Below the pieces are notes generated by a model. The model was given only the letters and a program-made list of their open reading frames with translations, did no database searches and was not told where the DNA came from. Made by a program: the position numbers and the translations under genes. Shown here piece after piece: positions 1 to 10,696 of a stretch of 64,000 bases of DNA. Source of the stretch: Dipteronia dyeriana. Its lineage: Eukaryota; Streptophyta; Magnoliopsida; Sapindales; Sapindaceae. The stretch is taken from assembly GCA_032871835.1 (NCBI GenBank), contig CM065301.1:14463291-14527290 (forward strand), in the 5' to 3' direction. Position 1 is the first letter of the stretch, and each line of letters starts with the position of its first letter.

Positions 1-176
1 TGGTCGTGGAGGGTGTGGAGCCTGATGTCGGGCCGATTCCAGGGGAGGATTACAGCCAATGGATGAATGACTCAGTTGACACAATTGCTTGGCCTTTTAA
101 AGAGAGTCTGCTCTGCGAGTACGAGATGATGCCTAACCCGAGTATTGGCAAGGGCTCCAAATCCTCACAATCCTAA
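1..176 (+). pseudogene. C-terminal tail of the antisense ORF of Tat element 1
   Basis: An open frame enters from the left edge (codons from base 3) and ends at TAA 174-176. It runs opposite to gag-pol, as expected for the extra antisense ORF of Tat elements. The residues VVEGVEP match the end of the antisense ORF at 32279-32816 of element 2, which is the evidence that both are the same gene. Here the frame extends about 50 codons beyond that match, while in element 2 it is cut by a copia insertion. Function unknown. Confidence 0.7.
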
Positions 177-319
177 TTTTTGTAGATAGGATTTTTGTAC
201 TTTTTAATTCTTTGTAAAGAATAGTTCTTTTGAAAGATCAATAAAATTCTGAGTAGCATTTCTGAATCTGGTGTTTCGATACTATTTGCTCGCAAAATTT
301 CTTTAACTTGACTGGTTGC

Positions 320-545
320 TGAGTATCTTATTAAACCCGCTATTTCTGATGTTCGCGTATTTAACCGAGTATCTTATTAAACCGGTTGCCACCCGAATAA
401 TGTCAAGTATCTTATTAAACTGGCTCTTGTAATCTTTATGCCAAGTATCTTATTAAACTGGCTAGCTCTGATGTTCGGGTAACTTCACCGAGTATCTTAT
501 TAAACCGGTTGTCACCTGAATAATGTCAAGTATCTTATTAAACTG
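320..545. repeat. Two-tier tandem repeat in the Tat spacer
   Basis: The 15-mer AGTATCTTATTAAAC occurs six times, at about 322, 368, 406, 444, 491 and 529. The spacing is 46, 38, 38, 47 and 38 bp, so a unit of roughly 122 bp containing three copies is itself duplicated. Flanking words such as GATGTTCG and CCGGTTG also repeat in register. Confidence 0.85.
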
Positions 546-887
546 GTTAATATTATTAACGGTGTCATCTTAAAACAGAAGTTTATACTTGTGTTTCATA
601 CACGGTTGCTACCCGAATATTACATCATGGCTCACCATAATCATGTTCGAGTCCTTACGCATTACCAAGGACGTCTCCCCAGTTTTTATGTGTAAGGGTT
701 TGGCGAATCGTTAAGCTTTTTGAATTGCTTAACACAGCTACGCATTTCACCAAAAAATTTCCCGATAGCGTCCCGAGCTGGTGCATCGGGTTTGCCTTTT
801 TGCGAATATCATTTTGACCTTGCTCAGCTGGCATGCTCCTTCGAGCTTCTCCGCCCATTCGAGATTTAATGGTCCCGGGTATTCTAT

Positions 888-1022
888 TTGCATGTTCTTA
901 TTATCATGCTTTTCTTCCATATGTTCTTATTATCATGCTTGTCTTCCATATGTTCTTATTATCATATGCTTTCTTTTGGAAATCCCGAGTTCGATGCTTT
1001 TCTTTCGGGAATCCCAAGTTTG
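888..1022. repeat. Short tandem repeat, about 28-bp unit, plus paired CCCGAGTT words
   Basis: The phrase ATGTTCTTATTATCAT recurs three times (about 892-970) with CTTTTCTTCC or CTTGTCTTCC between copies, followed by two copies of a TCCCGAGTTCGATGC / TCCCAAGTTTGAT phrase. Element 2 shows the same repeats in opposite orientation near 21770-21890, so the array is part of the element. Confidence 0.7.
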
Positions 1023-1149
1023 ATTTTTTACTCATCTGTAAAATCAATAGTTATAAATTCCAGCTAATATTTATCCTAACTAAAATTTTCCTGACTAAAA
1101 AAAAGAAAAAAAAACATTTTAAGGATAGAAAATCTTCAGATATTGTATG

Positions 1150-2357
1150 GTCGGGGTAAAACCCCTCCATTAGGTCGTGCAATCCAATATGCCCCATGAC
1201 CAGCTATTCCTTCGACTTTGTACGGTCCTTCCCATTTGTCAGCCAAGGAACCTGTAACTTTATTTTTTGTGTTCAATGACACCTTTCTGAGTACCAGGTC
1301 TCCTAGCTAAAATTTTCTGACCCGAACGTGAGAGTTGTAGTGGCGAGCTACCCTTTGCTGATATGCTATATTTCGTATTCGGGATTTCTCCCTTTTCTCT
1401 TCTAGCTCATCTAGACTTTGTAATAGCATATCAACGTTCTGCTCTTCATCGTATAGCCTGACCCGGAGTGACATATATGACGTTTCTATAGGAATAAAAG
1501 CTTAATAAAAGCTTCTGTTCCAAACACTAAAGTGAATGGAGTTTCTCCTGTTGATGTTCTCGTTGTTGTCCGATACACCCATAACACTTCGGGAAGCTTT
1601 TCAACCCAGCTTCATTTCTTGGCATCTAGATTTGCTTTGATTGTGTGCTTGATGATTTTGTTCACTGCATCCACCTGCCCATTTGTCTGAGGGTGGGAAG
1701 GTGTGGCATAGTAATTGACAATCTGGTACTCTTTGCACAACTGTCCGAATTTCAAGTTATCGAACTGGGTGCCGTTGTCAGTGATTATAGTGTTTGGGAC
1801 TCCAAACCTATAGAGTATATTCTTTTTCATGAAATTTGTGGTGTTTGTTTCTGTGATGTGCACTAATGCTTCAGCTTCTACCCACTTCGTGAAATAGTCA
1901 ACGGCTACTATTGCATGCTTTGCTCCACCCCCTGTCCCGCCTGGCATTGGGCCGATCAAATCCAAACCCCACATGGAAAATGGCCATGGGGACGTGAGGT
2001 TTCTGAGCTGCTCAAGGGGCTGTCGGATGTCATTAGCAATCCTTTGGCAAGTATTGCAACTTTCTGAACACTGTTGTGCATCTGAGAATAGAGTAGGCCA
2101 ATAATAGCCTTGCCTGAGTACCTTGTGTGCCAAACTTTTACGTAAAATGTGGTTTCCGCAAACTCCTCCATGGATTTCCTGTAATATCCGATATGCATCT
2201 TCCTCTGATACACATCTTTGGAGTGTTCAGGAATACCCCATTCTGTATAGTTCTCCTCCAACAACGTGTACCTGGTTGATCTATACCTGATGCGTTTTGC
2301 TTGTAAGGGATCTTCTGGGAGCACGCCTTCTTCTAGGAACATTTTTAGCTGAGTCAT
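1150..2357 (-). pseudogene. Integrase of Tat element 1 (broken)
   Basis: Gypsy-type integrase with the zinc-finger half (CNTCQ at the second Cys pair), then the catalytic core: WGLDLIGPM, the TDNGTQF aspartate motif and NGQVDAVNK with Gln-Val-Asp where the catalytic Glu usually sits (element 2 has EQVEAVNK). The frame shifts at about 1990-2130 inside the finger-core junction and breaks up below 1612, where the C-terminal part continues with several stops to about 1150. It would insert cDNA into the host genome if intact. Confidence 0.85.
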
Positions 2358-2476
2358 CCAACCGTCTGGCGGTATTCAGATTTCTAAAATTTCCAAGTTT
2401 CTTGGTTCAGTTGTGCTTGGTTTAAGGAGATGTGCAACCAGAATAGTCTTTGGCCTGATTGTGGTTGTTGCTGACG

Positions 2477-2866
2477 CTAGCTTGGACAATGCGTCTGCCT
2501 TTTCATCTTCCCCCTGGGGATCTGGGTAATCTTATATTCCTTAAATTTTTGGATAAGCTGTTTTGCAATGTCACGGTAGATTATCATGCCTTCATCATTG
2601 GCTTGGTACTCGTCCAGAACTTGGTTGACAACTACCTGTGAATCACTGAATATCTCAACCTCATCTATCCCGAAAGCTATGCAGACTCTAAGTCTTGCTA
2701 GTAGCACCTCGTACTCGGCTTGATTGTTGGTTGCATTGAAGTTGAACCTCATGGCACACTCGACATCATCTCCTTCTGGAATGCATACTATAATCACTGC
2801 CCCGCTACCATGAGTGTTTGAAGAGCCATTAACATACAATTTCCATATGAAGTTTTTACCCAACAT
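2477..2866 (-). pseudogene. Second (archaeal-type) RNase H domain of Tat element 1
   Basis: Starts MLGKNFIWKLYVNGSSN; the first Asp of the usual LYxDGS motif is Asn here (element 2 keeps LYVDG). ATNNQAEYEVL and FSDSQVVVNQV carry the Glu and Asp positions of RNase H. An additional RNase H between the RT-RNaseH and the integrase is characteristic of the Tat lineage. The frame closes at 2477 before the integrase. Confidence 0.8.
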
Positions 2867-2887
2867 CTTTTTTGCTTCCAGGTTCGG

Positions 2888-4308
2888 TTATGTGAATTCT
2901 GCTATGAAATCTGTCACTGCTTGCCTTTTGAGAGATGTCCTGGGGATGTAGTGGATATCGAAATCACTTAGCTCTATCGCCCATTTGGTTAATCTCCCTG
3001 AAATCTCAGGCTTCTGTAAAATCTGCTTCAATGGGCAATCGGTGAGAACCTGGATTGTATGAGCCTGGAAGTATGACCTTAGCTTTCTTGCTGCTGAAAC
3101 TAGTGCCATGACCATTTTTTCTGCCTGTGAATATCTGGTCTCTGCTGGTAGAAGTGTCTTGCTGGTGTAATACACTGGCTTTTGTACTCCGTCTTCTGTT
3201 CTGACTAGAATTGAGCTTGCTGCCAGTTCTGTAATTGACAAGTACAGTTGGAGTGCTCCCCCATCTGAGGTTTTGAAAGGATGAGGGTCTGTCCTAAGTA
3301 TTCTACAATTTTTAAGAATGCATGCTCGCACTCTGCATTCCATTCAAATCCTTTTCCTTTTCTAATTACTTTGAAAAATGATGCACATCTATCTGTGGCT
3401 TTTGAGATGAATCTTCCTAAGGAAGCCAGAAATCCTGTTAGGCACTGTACATCTTTGAGTGTCCTCGGTAAAGTTATTTTCTGCAGAGCCTGGATCTTCT
3501 CAGAGTTGACTTCGATTCCTCTTTGATGGACTTCAAAACCCATGAATCTTCCTGAAGGAACCCCGAATAAACACTTGTTCGGATTTAGCTTCATTTGGTA
3601 TTTTCTCAAGACATCAAATGTTTCCCGCAAATCAGAAGTATGCTTGTCTGTTGTGATGCTCTTGGTCAGCATGTCATCAATGTATACTTCCATGTTTCTT
3701 CCTATTTGCTGTGAAAAAAATTTGTTGACTCTTGAATTTTTCAATCCGAAGGGCATCACAGTATATCAGTATAAACCCTGATCAGTTGTGAATGTTGTTT
3801 TTTCTTCGTCAGCATTGTTCATCCTGATCTGGTTATACCCCGAGTAAGCATCCATGAAACTGAGTAGCTCATGGCCTGATGTAGCATCCACCAACTGATC
3901 TATCCTTGGGAGTGGAAAACTATCTTTCGGGCATGCCTTGTTCAGGTCTATGAAGTCTACGCACATCCTCTACTGTCCATTCTTCTTTTGGACGAGGACT
4001 ACATTAGCCACCCATTGTGGGTAATTGACTTCTCTAATCGATCCTACAGCGAGTAGCTTCTCTACTTCCTGTTTGATCGTCTGACTTCTTTTAAGATTGA
4101 ATGATCTTCTCTTTTGTATCACCGGTTTTGCATTTGGGTCTACTGTGAGATGGTGGGATATTATTCGGGCATCAATCCCGACCATATCTTCATGACTCCA
4201 GGCGAACACATCCCTGTATTCTTTGAGTAGATCAATGAGGCTTTGCTTGACTCTTTCTTCCAGGTTGGCCCCGATCTTGACCTTTTTGTCTGGTTCATTT
4301 TCTTTCAA
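2888..4308 (-). pseudogene. Reverse transcriptase and first RNase H of Tat element 1
   Basis: The RT begins near 4308 and carries MCVDFIDLNKACPKDSFPLPR, AYSGYNQI, VMPFGLKN and the catalytic YIDDML box. The RNase H follows (LQLYLSITELAASS, SQAEKM, LTDCPLKQIL). Breaks seen by comparison with element 2: a TAG at 3967-3969 just before the MCVDF motif, a stop near 3763, loss of eight codons after FGLKN (the AGATYQRL stretch of element 2), and a frameshift around 3240-3300 joining RT to RNase H. Not functional. Confidence 0.9.
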
Positions 4309-4455
4309 GGTGATTTCTTCGACCGGTTCAATTTTGGATTCATTCGGCTCTTCCCTTGGATCGAATTCGAATGATAAAAGCTTTTCGTTCTGACTCGGCT
4401 GCGTTATAGTGCAAACCTGTTCATTTTTGTCCTTGTATATTGACAGGTTAGCTAT

Positions 4456-5214
4456 TCAGGCCATCTCTTGGGATCCCTTGACTACCCCGACCCCCTGTTC
4501 GGTCGGGAATTTTATCATTAAGGCATAAGTGGCTATTATAGCCTTAGTTTTATTCATGAATGATCGTCCTAATAGTGCATTATATGGCCAATTTTCCAAG
4601 TCTACCACCTCGAAGTCGAGCAATACGGCTCTTTGGCAAGGTGTTACTCCAATCTTCACATGTAGCTTTACCGTCTCGAGTGACCTGACCTCAACTCCCC
4701 CGAATCCTCTGAGCGGGGTATGAAAGGGTTGTAGGTCCTTTCAGTCTAACCTGAGTTGATCATAGACGGCTACATTGAGGATGTCTGCTGAGCTTCCATT
4801 ATCTATCAGGATACTTCTGACTTCCCGGTGACCAATCCGGGCACTTATGACCAAAGCGTCATTTGGTCGAACATCGACGCCATGTGAGTCTGCTTCTGTG
4901 AATGTTATTGGGTCCCATCTTTCTTTTATCCTCTTTGGGTCTGGCTCGACCAAGTTTATATCAAAGTTATTTCTTGCCTCTACTGCTTCTCTGATTTCCT
5001 GAGTTCGTTCTCGGTTCCTTCTTCCAGTGGATGGTCCTCCAAAGATCGTATGTATTATTTGATTGGCCTCTGGACTGGCCCTTTGACTTCGACCAGAGCT
5101 GTGATCGGTCATGATCTCTTTCTTTGCTTCTGATTTTTCATCCTTTTTCAAGATCACATCCTGAGATGCCCTTCCCGAATGAGGGTTTCTATGTAATCTC
5201 TGAGCTGGTAACAC
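4456..5214 (-). pseudogene. Protease region of Tat element 1
   Basis: Retropepsin-like domain with LIDNGSSADILN, the plant-gypsy form of the D-S/T-G active site with Asn in place of the middle Ser/Thr, and a downstream NALLGRSFMN that resembles the second conserved block of these proteases. A stop at about 4738-4740 splits the domain, and the next frame (from 4659) carries the C-terminal half. Would process the polyprotein. Confidence 0.75.
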
Positions 5215-6759
5215 TTGGAAGTCTCATGACCGGTTTTCTGGTGGAACCTACAGTATTTGGTTGTGTCTCACCGAGCAAACTGAGATTGACGGCGTGGCTC
5301 TTGTACCATATTCTTTGTTTCCAGAATGACCAGGATTTCCTCTTGTTTTTTCTGAAGAGGGGTGTAGTTGACGTACCTGCCTCGGTATCTTTCCGTGGTC
5401 TGTTCGGCTTTACGCCCATTCCCCCGGTCCTTGCTCTTTTCTTTGTCGTTCTTTTCTGTTTTACCTTCTGGTTCTGTACATTGGACTCAGCGTCCTTCTG
5501 TTCGGGCTTTCCCCATACATGTAGCATCCTCCCGTGGCTAACTCTTCTTCCTCGACCAGTGCATATCCTCCCGCTATACCCATCATGTCTGCATATCTAG
5601 TCAGTCGGGCTCTTCTTAAATCACAAGATAGTCGTCTATTCTGTAGGTTGTTGATGAATGCAGTGATTATTGCTTCTTCATTTGCACTGCCAATTTCTGA
5701 TACTGCTTGGCCAAATCTCCCCAGGTATTTCTTCAGCGACTTATCTTTCCCTTGATTTATTTGAGAAAGGTAAGCCACTGACTTTTTCCTGTGAACATTG
5801 CTCAGGAATTGTCTCGAAAAACTCTTACACAGTTCACCAAAACTTCCAATGCTTGTTGGGGACAATCTCCCAGAACCATCTTGAGCCCATGTCTTCCAAA
5901 GTTTGTTGAAAATTGAGACATAGTAAAGGATCACTGTGGGCATACTGAGCCATGGCACTTTTATAGCGTCTCACGTGCTCCTTTAGATCTGTGTCCTTCT
6001 TGAATTGTTCCACGTGCGGCATCTTGAACCTTTTCTGGAATGGGATCCGTAAGACTTCCCTGGTGAACGGACTGTCAAAATTGTCATCAGATAAATCGTT
6101 ATACCCATAACGCCTGACCAGTGCGTCCATCTGTCGCATATTGTTCTCGACTTCTCCAGTTAGGCTTTGGATTACGACGTCCCTATTTCCCACCGGACTT
6201 TTCCGATGGTTGAACCGCTAATTGATTGTCATTCCTCTGTCCGGTTCTTCACTTTGATGTTGGGTTTCTCTTATGATTCCATGATGACGCTTGCGATGGT
6301 GCCGATCGCTATCTTCTGATGATGACTGATCCCTGTGCCGGTCATGTCTGCGGTGCCTAGTACTGACTGTCTGATCCTGGTTCTGTTTCTGGCGTGGTTG
6401 TTCCTCTTCAGGTGTTTCACGTCCAGCATGTTTGATTGGTGCAAGGTTCCTTTCGACCTCTGTTGTGTTTATTTTAGGCCCTACTACCACTGAGCGAAGC
6501 CTTGCAGGTGGAAGGTTGGGAGTTTGTGCTTCTGTAGCCAGGAGATCAACTCCTTCCTTTGCTGCGTCTGCAGTAGTTGCTGCAGTGCTTCTCGGAAACG
6601 TTGAGTCAGATCTCCACTGGTTAGAGGAACTTGTTGGATCCCCGCTAGGAATGTAGGTTGGTTTTCCGTTGTTGCAGTGAGATTCTGCGAGGTACTGCCA
6701 ACATGGAAGTTTTCCGGAGATTTTTGAACATCCCCAGAATTGCTTCTGCTTCCTGTCAT
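5189..6759 (-). pseudogene. Gag of Tat element 1
   Basis: N-terminus MTGSRSNSGDVQKSPENF (from 6759) matches element 2 closely. The Retrotrans_gag-like core includes PHVEQFKKDTDLKEHV, FSRQFLSNVHRKKS and the QGKDKSLKKYLGRF block. Breaks: frameshift near 6560, a TAG at about 6218, another frameshift near 5850. The stretch 5527-5189 is the basic linker to the protease. Structural protein of the virus-like particle when intact. Confidence 0.85.
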
Positions 6760-6785
6760 TGCGTTTGATCAAGTCGAAGGTTCAC

Positions 6786-6804
6786 CCCTCCTTCTAGCGC
6801 CAAT
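6786..6804 (-). promoter_or_regulatory. Primer-binding site of Tat element 1
   Basis: Directly inside the 5' LTR the minus strand reads ATTGGCGCTAGAAGGAGGG. The same start (ATTGGCGCTAGAA) follows the 5' LTR of element 2 at 16000, which fixes the LTR end. The cognate tRNA was not worked out; it is not initiator Met. Confidence 0.7.
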
Positions 6805-7678
6805 TGTTGACGTTGATTTTTGGATTGTATCAGAAAAGCCAACAAAGATTGGATTTCGGCTATCAATTCAAAGAGAAAAAGATTAGAGAAGGTGATCAAG
6901 ACACGAATTTTACGTGGTAAAACTCCGACTGACCGAAGAAACGTCCACGGGTGGTTGAATGATCAACCAACCCAAAATCCACTCTGAAAATATGATGTTT
7001 ACAAGTTCTCAATCTCTCTTTCTTCTCTCTGTCTTTTTCTATTGCTTGCTCTTTATCTCTTCTTCTTTTTTGCGAGATTATGGGTCTATTTATATGTTTA
7101 TAGAGCCCTAATCTGCCTTGTACAAGTAATAGATCTTTGTATTTAATTACAATTATTTACTCGCTTGAGGCTGATTGTCTTCTTTCCTATTTCGGAGTCT
7201 TGTATTGAAATCGAATGGGATTCTAGTAGTGCAGTCCAGTTTGGACTTGTTTCCTTATAAGAACGTGGTCTTTTTAAAGAAATAAAGTTGTTGCCTGATT
7301 GAGAACCCTTTCAGCTCAGTATTTTGTTATCTTTGGGATTCCTTCCTGATATAGATATCTTCGTATATTTAATGACATAATCCGTGTGAACTAAGCACTA
7401 AGCTTCTTATTCAGTTTTCTTCATATTTATCCCGAGCAAGGATAATACCAACAAGGCCCGAGTAACATCGTTTGAGCCCGAGTGGAAGCGTCATTTAGCC
7501 AGTCCCGAGTGTCGTTAATTAAACCCGAGTAGGTTTCATTTAATATCTGCTTACTCGGGTTTTCTCTTCTTCGGCACTGTCTTGTAGGATATTTTCTGAA
7601 TGTCTATTTGGAAGTCCACCTGACAATTTATCCTCTTTGTTTGATGACGTGTTCATCCGATAAAATTCACATATGACA
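6805..7678 (-). repeat. 5' LTR of Tat element 1 (874 bp)
   Basis: On the minus strand it begins TGTCATATGTGAATTTTATC and ends CAACGTCAACA, with TGT...ACA termini shared with the LTRs at 15107-15999 and 35526-36407. A TATA-box-like CATATAAATAGACCC lies near 7087-7101. The outer part has repeated CCCGAGT words (7450-7550), the complement of the ACTCGGG repeats in the other copies. Confidence 0.9.
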
Positions 7679-10330
7679 ATTCTTTTTACTAACCAAGCTA
7701 AATACTCTGAATTTATACTATTACGATCTAATTCCTTTATTCTTTCTTCTAAATTATCAATTCTTTTAAAGACTTCTAAGAGTAATTTTATTATAGTATT
7801 ATTTTGTCCTTGAATAATAGTATTGCTATTCTGATTAAACTTTTCGTCACTTATTCCTATTGGTAAATTGTTTTTGGTTTCTAAGATCAGTTATTATAAT
7901 ATTCTGTTTAGTGTACTACTCATTCAACTACTATATTTGTTATGATTTTGAACTGTTCTTGTAATTCTTTTTTAGTTTCTTTTACACTTTCTACTTCTAT
8001 ATGGAGTCTCTCAACTATCTTCTTAATTTCTAATTCTACTTAGGGTCTTTTAACTCAATTATTCTATTTAATTATGCTATTTCTGCTGTGCTTGGGAATG
8101 TTTTGACTTGACTACTAAATTCTTTTATCAATTGTCTTATGTAATCTAAGTTGATTGTAATGTTTTAACTTTGCTACTTTGAAAAAACTTTGCTAATTCT
8201 GTAATATTATTATTAGTTTTATCAATATTAACCTCTAAACTTCTTCTTAAATTTATTAGCAAATCTACCATAAAGTTTTGTTGACCATTGATAGTGAGGG
8301 GAATGTGCTTATATTGATTCTCTAGGTGTTCAATATTACAGCTAATCTTTGTATTATTCTGTAAACTAATCTTTGTTTTCTTAAAATCTGTAATTTCTAA
8401 TTAGGGCCCGTCCTGTAAACGTTTTTCAGTTGCTATTTTTCGAAAATAAAAATGAAAATGAAAATGAAAACAATGTTTTTGGTTTCAGCTACGAATTCTG
8501 AAAACGCGTCTGGTAACATATATTGAAAGTTGTATTTTGAAAATGAAAACGGAAAAAACGCGTCTGGTAGGTTAAATGAAAACTATAAAAAAATGATTAC
8601 ATAATTAACCAATATAATTTTTGTATTGTAATTTTTAAATTAAACAAAAGTAACACATCAAAAATTAATTCAAAAAAACATATCAAAAAATTAATTAATC
8701 AAAACTAAACTCTTAAATTATAAATAAATAATTACAATATATATATATATATATTAGTAATATATTATATTATATTTCTATAATAATATATTACATTATA
8801 TACTATATAAATATATAATATTTGATATTATTATATATATATAACATTATAAATATATATATTATTAATATATATATATATATACTATTTATATAAATAT
8901 TATATATATATATAATAATTATAATGTATATATATATATATATTATTGAATGAATACTTTCGGTTCTAGTTGGAAATAAATTATTATGGAATATATATAT
9001 GGGCATTTTGGTTATTTAAAAATCTTATCCCGTCTTATTTTAGCCATATGAAACGCATAATAAAACTAAATGAAACAAAATGAAAAACAAAATGATTTTT
9101 TTTATATATAAAAAGGTGAAAAACAAAATGAAAAACAAAAACGAAAAACGAAAAACAAGTATTTTGTGTTTTTTAAATCTTTCACTTTTAACACTGATTT
9201 TTTTTTTCAATTTTTTTTTCGTTTTTCGAAAATAAAATGAAAAACGGTTAACGAACGCGTTTTCAAAATCGTTTTTGAAAAATAAAAACGAAAACGGACT
9301 GAAAAATTGTTGCAGGCCGGGGCCTAAATATTCTAATCTTTTGAAATTCATGTACGTTCTAGGTTTAAATATTCTAATCTTCTTAAAGCTTTGGAATGTT
9401 TTTCTATTAAATTAAAAAAAGTAAATCTTTACTATATATAGCTTTTCTGAAATTAGTGGCTCTCTAATAAGAAATCTATTCTTAATAATTAATAAACCAA
9501 AAATCTTTTCTGTTTCAAAAATACCTAAGTTTTGTAAAATGTATATAAATTCATCTAATGGTCTTGCGAAACAAATATTAAGAAAGCAATTAAAAATATT
9601 ATAATTACTATCAAATATACTACTATTAAACATACTATTATGAAAGTTCATTATTCAAATTCAAATTTTCTTTTCCTAGTTATTATTCTAAGATTTTCTT
9701 CCCATTTTTTCTCGGCTAACGTTATTCCACTTAATCTGGCTTTTAGACTATACTTTTCTTCTTTTGATATACTACTACTTTCTAGTTGGTTTTTAATCTT
9801 TCTAATTGGTTTTTAATCTTTCTAATTTTGTCTCTACATTCTTGTAACCTAAATTCTATATATTCTACTTTATTCTGGTTCATCTAAAGAACTAGTTGAG
9901 GCTTTCGAGGATGAATCTAAACTTCTCTGTTGATATTTTTCTTGACTATATTCTTTACGTAGTATATCTAATTCTTTTATTTTATTCACTATTAGTCTTC
10001 ATATTTTCTAGATCATGCAAATCTTTTTCAAAATAAGGACATCTATGATTTGTCCTAAGATATATATTATCAAATACTTGATACTTATTCTTAAGTGCTT
10101 CATTAATTCTTTTTATCATGTCAAAATGATGTTTCTTTAGGGATTCTGATTATTTATAGCTAATTCTATTAACTTAGCATCTATAGCACTCATAATATCA
10201 ATAATACTCATTATCAAATGAAATATTATCATTCATTCAAACTTTTCTATTAATAGACTTATGATAAGTAATATCAATAATATCTGAACAACTATCTTGG
10301 TTATTAACAATAAGATTAATAAATTAGAAC
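7679..10330 (-). other. AT-rich decayed coding region of unknown origin
   Basis: Outside the MITE at 8404-9324 this stretch is strongly AT-rich and reads on the minus strand as short, Lys/Asn/Ile-rich and coiled-coil-like frames. Examples are a frame around 9900-9660 (QECRDKIRKIKNQLERLKNQ-like, ending in TAA that overlaps the next ATG as TAATG), the frame 9651-9412 (MNFHNSMFNSSIFDSNYNIF), and pieces of a longer frame on either side of the MITE (ITDFKKTKISLQNN; LLINLRRSLEVNIDKT). Near 10090-10010 a piece reads NTNHRCPYFEKDL-like. Many stops interrupt it. I do not recognise the family; the packed, overlapping layout resembles a viral or retroelement genome. Element 1 cuts it at 7678. Confidence 0.4.
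8404..9324. mobile_element. 921-bp MITE with Harbinger-like ends
   Basis: The left end GGGCCCGTCCTGTAAACG and the inverted right end GGCCCCGGCCTGCAACAA match at about 21 of 27 terminal positions, continuing into TTTTTCAGT on both sides. The element is flanked by TTA on the left and TAA on the right, so the shared duplication is TA or a diverged TWA. Subterminal regions carry many GAAAATGAAAA / AAAACGAAAA words in inverted orientation, and the centre is TA-rich (8735-9000). No transposase. Open frames inside are low-complexity artefacts. Confidence 0.75.
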
Positions 10331-10696
10331 ATCGAATAATATAACGTTTTATAAAAATATATATCATATAAATTTGTTTAACGGAATTCAGAGGATGTAA
10401 TCAGAAGTCTGTTTTTTTGTAACTACTCACTAGACCAGATTATTAAATTTAAATGTAACTAAGTTTTGACACCAATTCTTAAGAGAGAGGGAGCTGATCA
10501 CACAGGTCTTTCATGTTCTAGATTCAAAACGAACTTGAACCGGCCGCCTGCCTATTTACCAGAATCTATTTACTGATTTCTACGAAGGTACCCCAAAAGA
10601 GAGGGAGCAATGTATAGCCACTACAAAAAAGCAATTGGGTAGCGTCCATTTTCTTCGAAATATTTACTAATGGTGCTTTCAGTAACTCGAGTTTCC
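10331..10696. other. 3' flank of the CGL160-like gene
   Basis: No gene recognised. It would contain the 3' UTR of the minus-strand gene that stops at 10697 and the boundary to the AT-rich relic. A clear poly(A) signal could not be chosen with confidence. Confidence 0.4.

Larger units (their letters stand above)
177..1149. other. Non-coding spacer of Tat element 1 between integrase and antisense ORF
   Basis: No supported gene. It holds the tandem repeat at 320-545, short direct repeats at 888-1022 and a stretch (about 655-800) that matches the element 2 spacer at 21960-22078 in reverse complement. Short open frames here are not conserved between the two copies. Confidence 0.7.
1..7678 (-). 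mobile_element. Ty3/gypsy (Tat-type) LTR retrotransposon 1, 3' part off the left edge
   Basis: Read on the minus strand the order is 5' LTR (7678-6805), primer-binding site, gag, aspartic protease, reverse transcriptase, RNase H, a second RNase H, integrase, a spacer with tandem repeats, and the tail of an antisense ORF at the left edge. RT before integrase places it in Ty3/gypsy; the additional RNase H domain and the antisense ORF are known marks of the Tat lineage. The 3' LTR lies outside the window. Every coding module has stops or frameshifts, so it is dead as a protein source. A close relative in opposite orientation is present at 15107-36407 and serves as an internal reference for where frames break. 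Confidence 0.93.

Noticed and set aside
320..545. Regularly spaced 15-bp repeats that superficially look like a CRISPR array
   Set aside because: Plant nuclear context inside a Tat spacer; the spacers themselves repeat, so this is a two-tier tandem repeat.
8803..9006. Open frame of repeated Ile and Tyr
   Set aside because: Translation of TA-rich simple sequence in a MITE; the same holds for frames at 24080-24393 and 31648-31848.
7679..10330. Assignment of the AT-rich region to a badnavirus-like fossil
   Set aside because: The compact overlapping frames are suggestive, but no protease, RT, zinc knuckle or movement-protein motif is visible, so the origin is left open.
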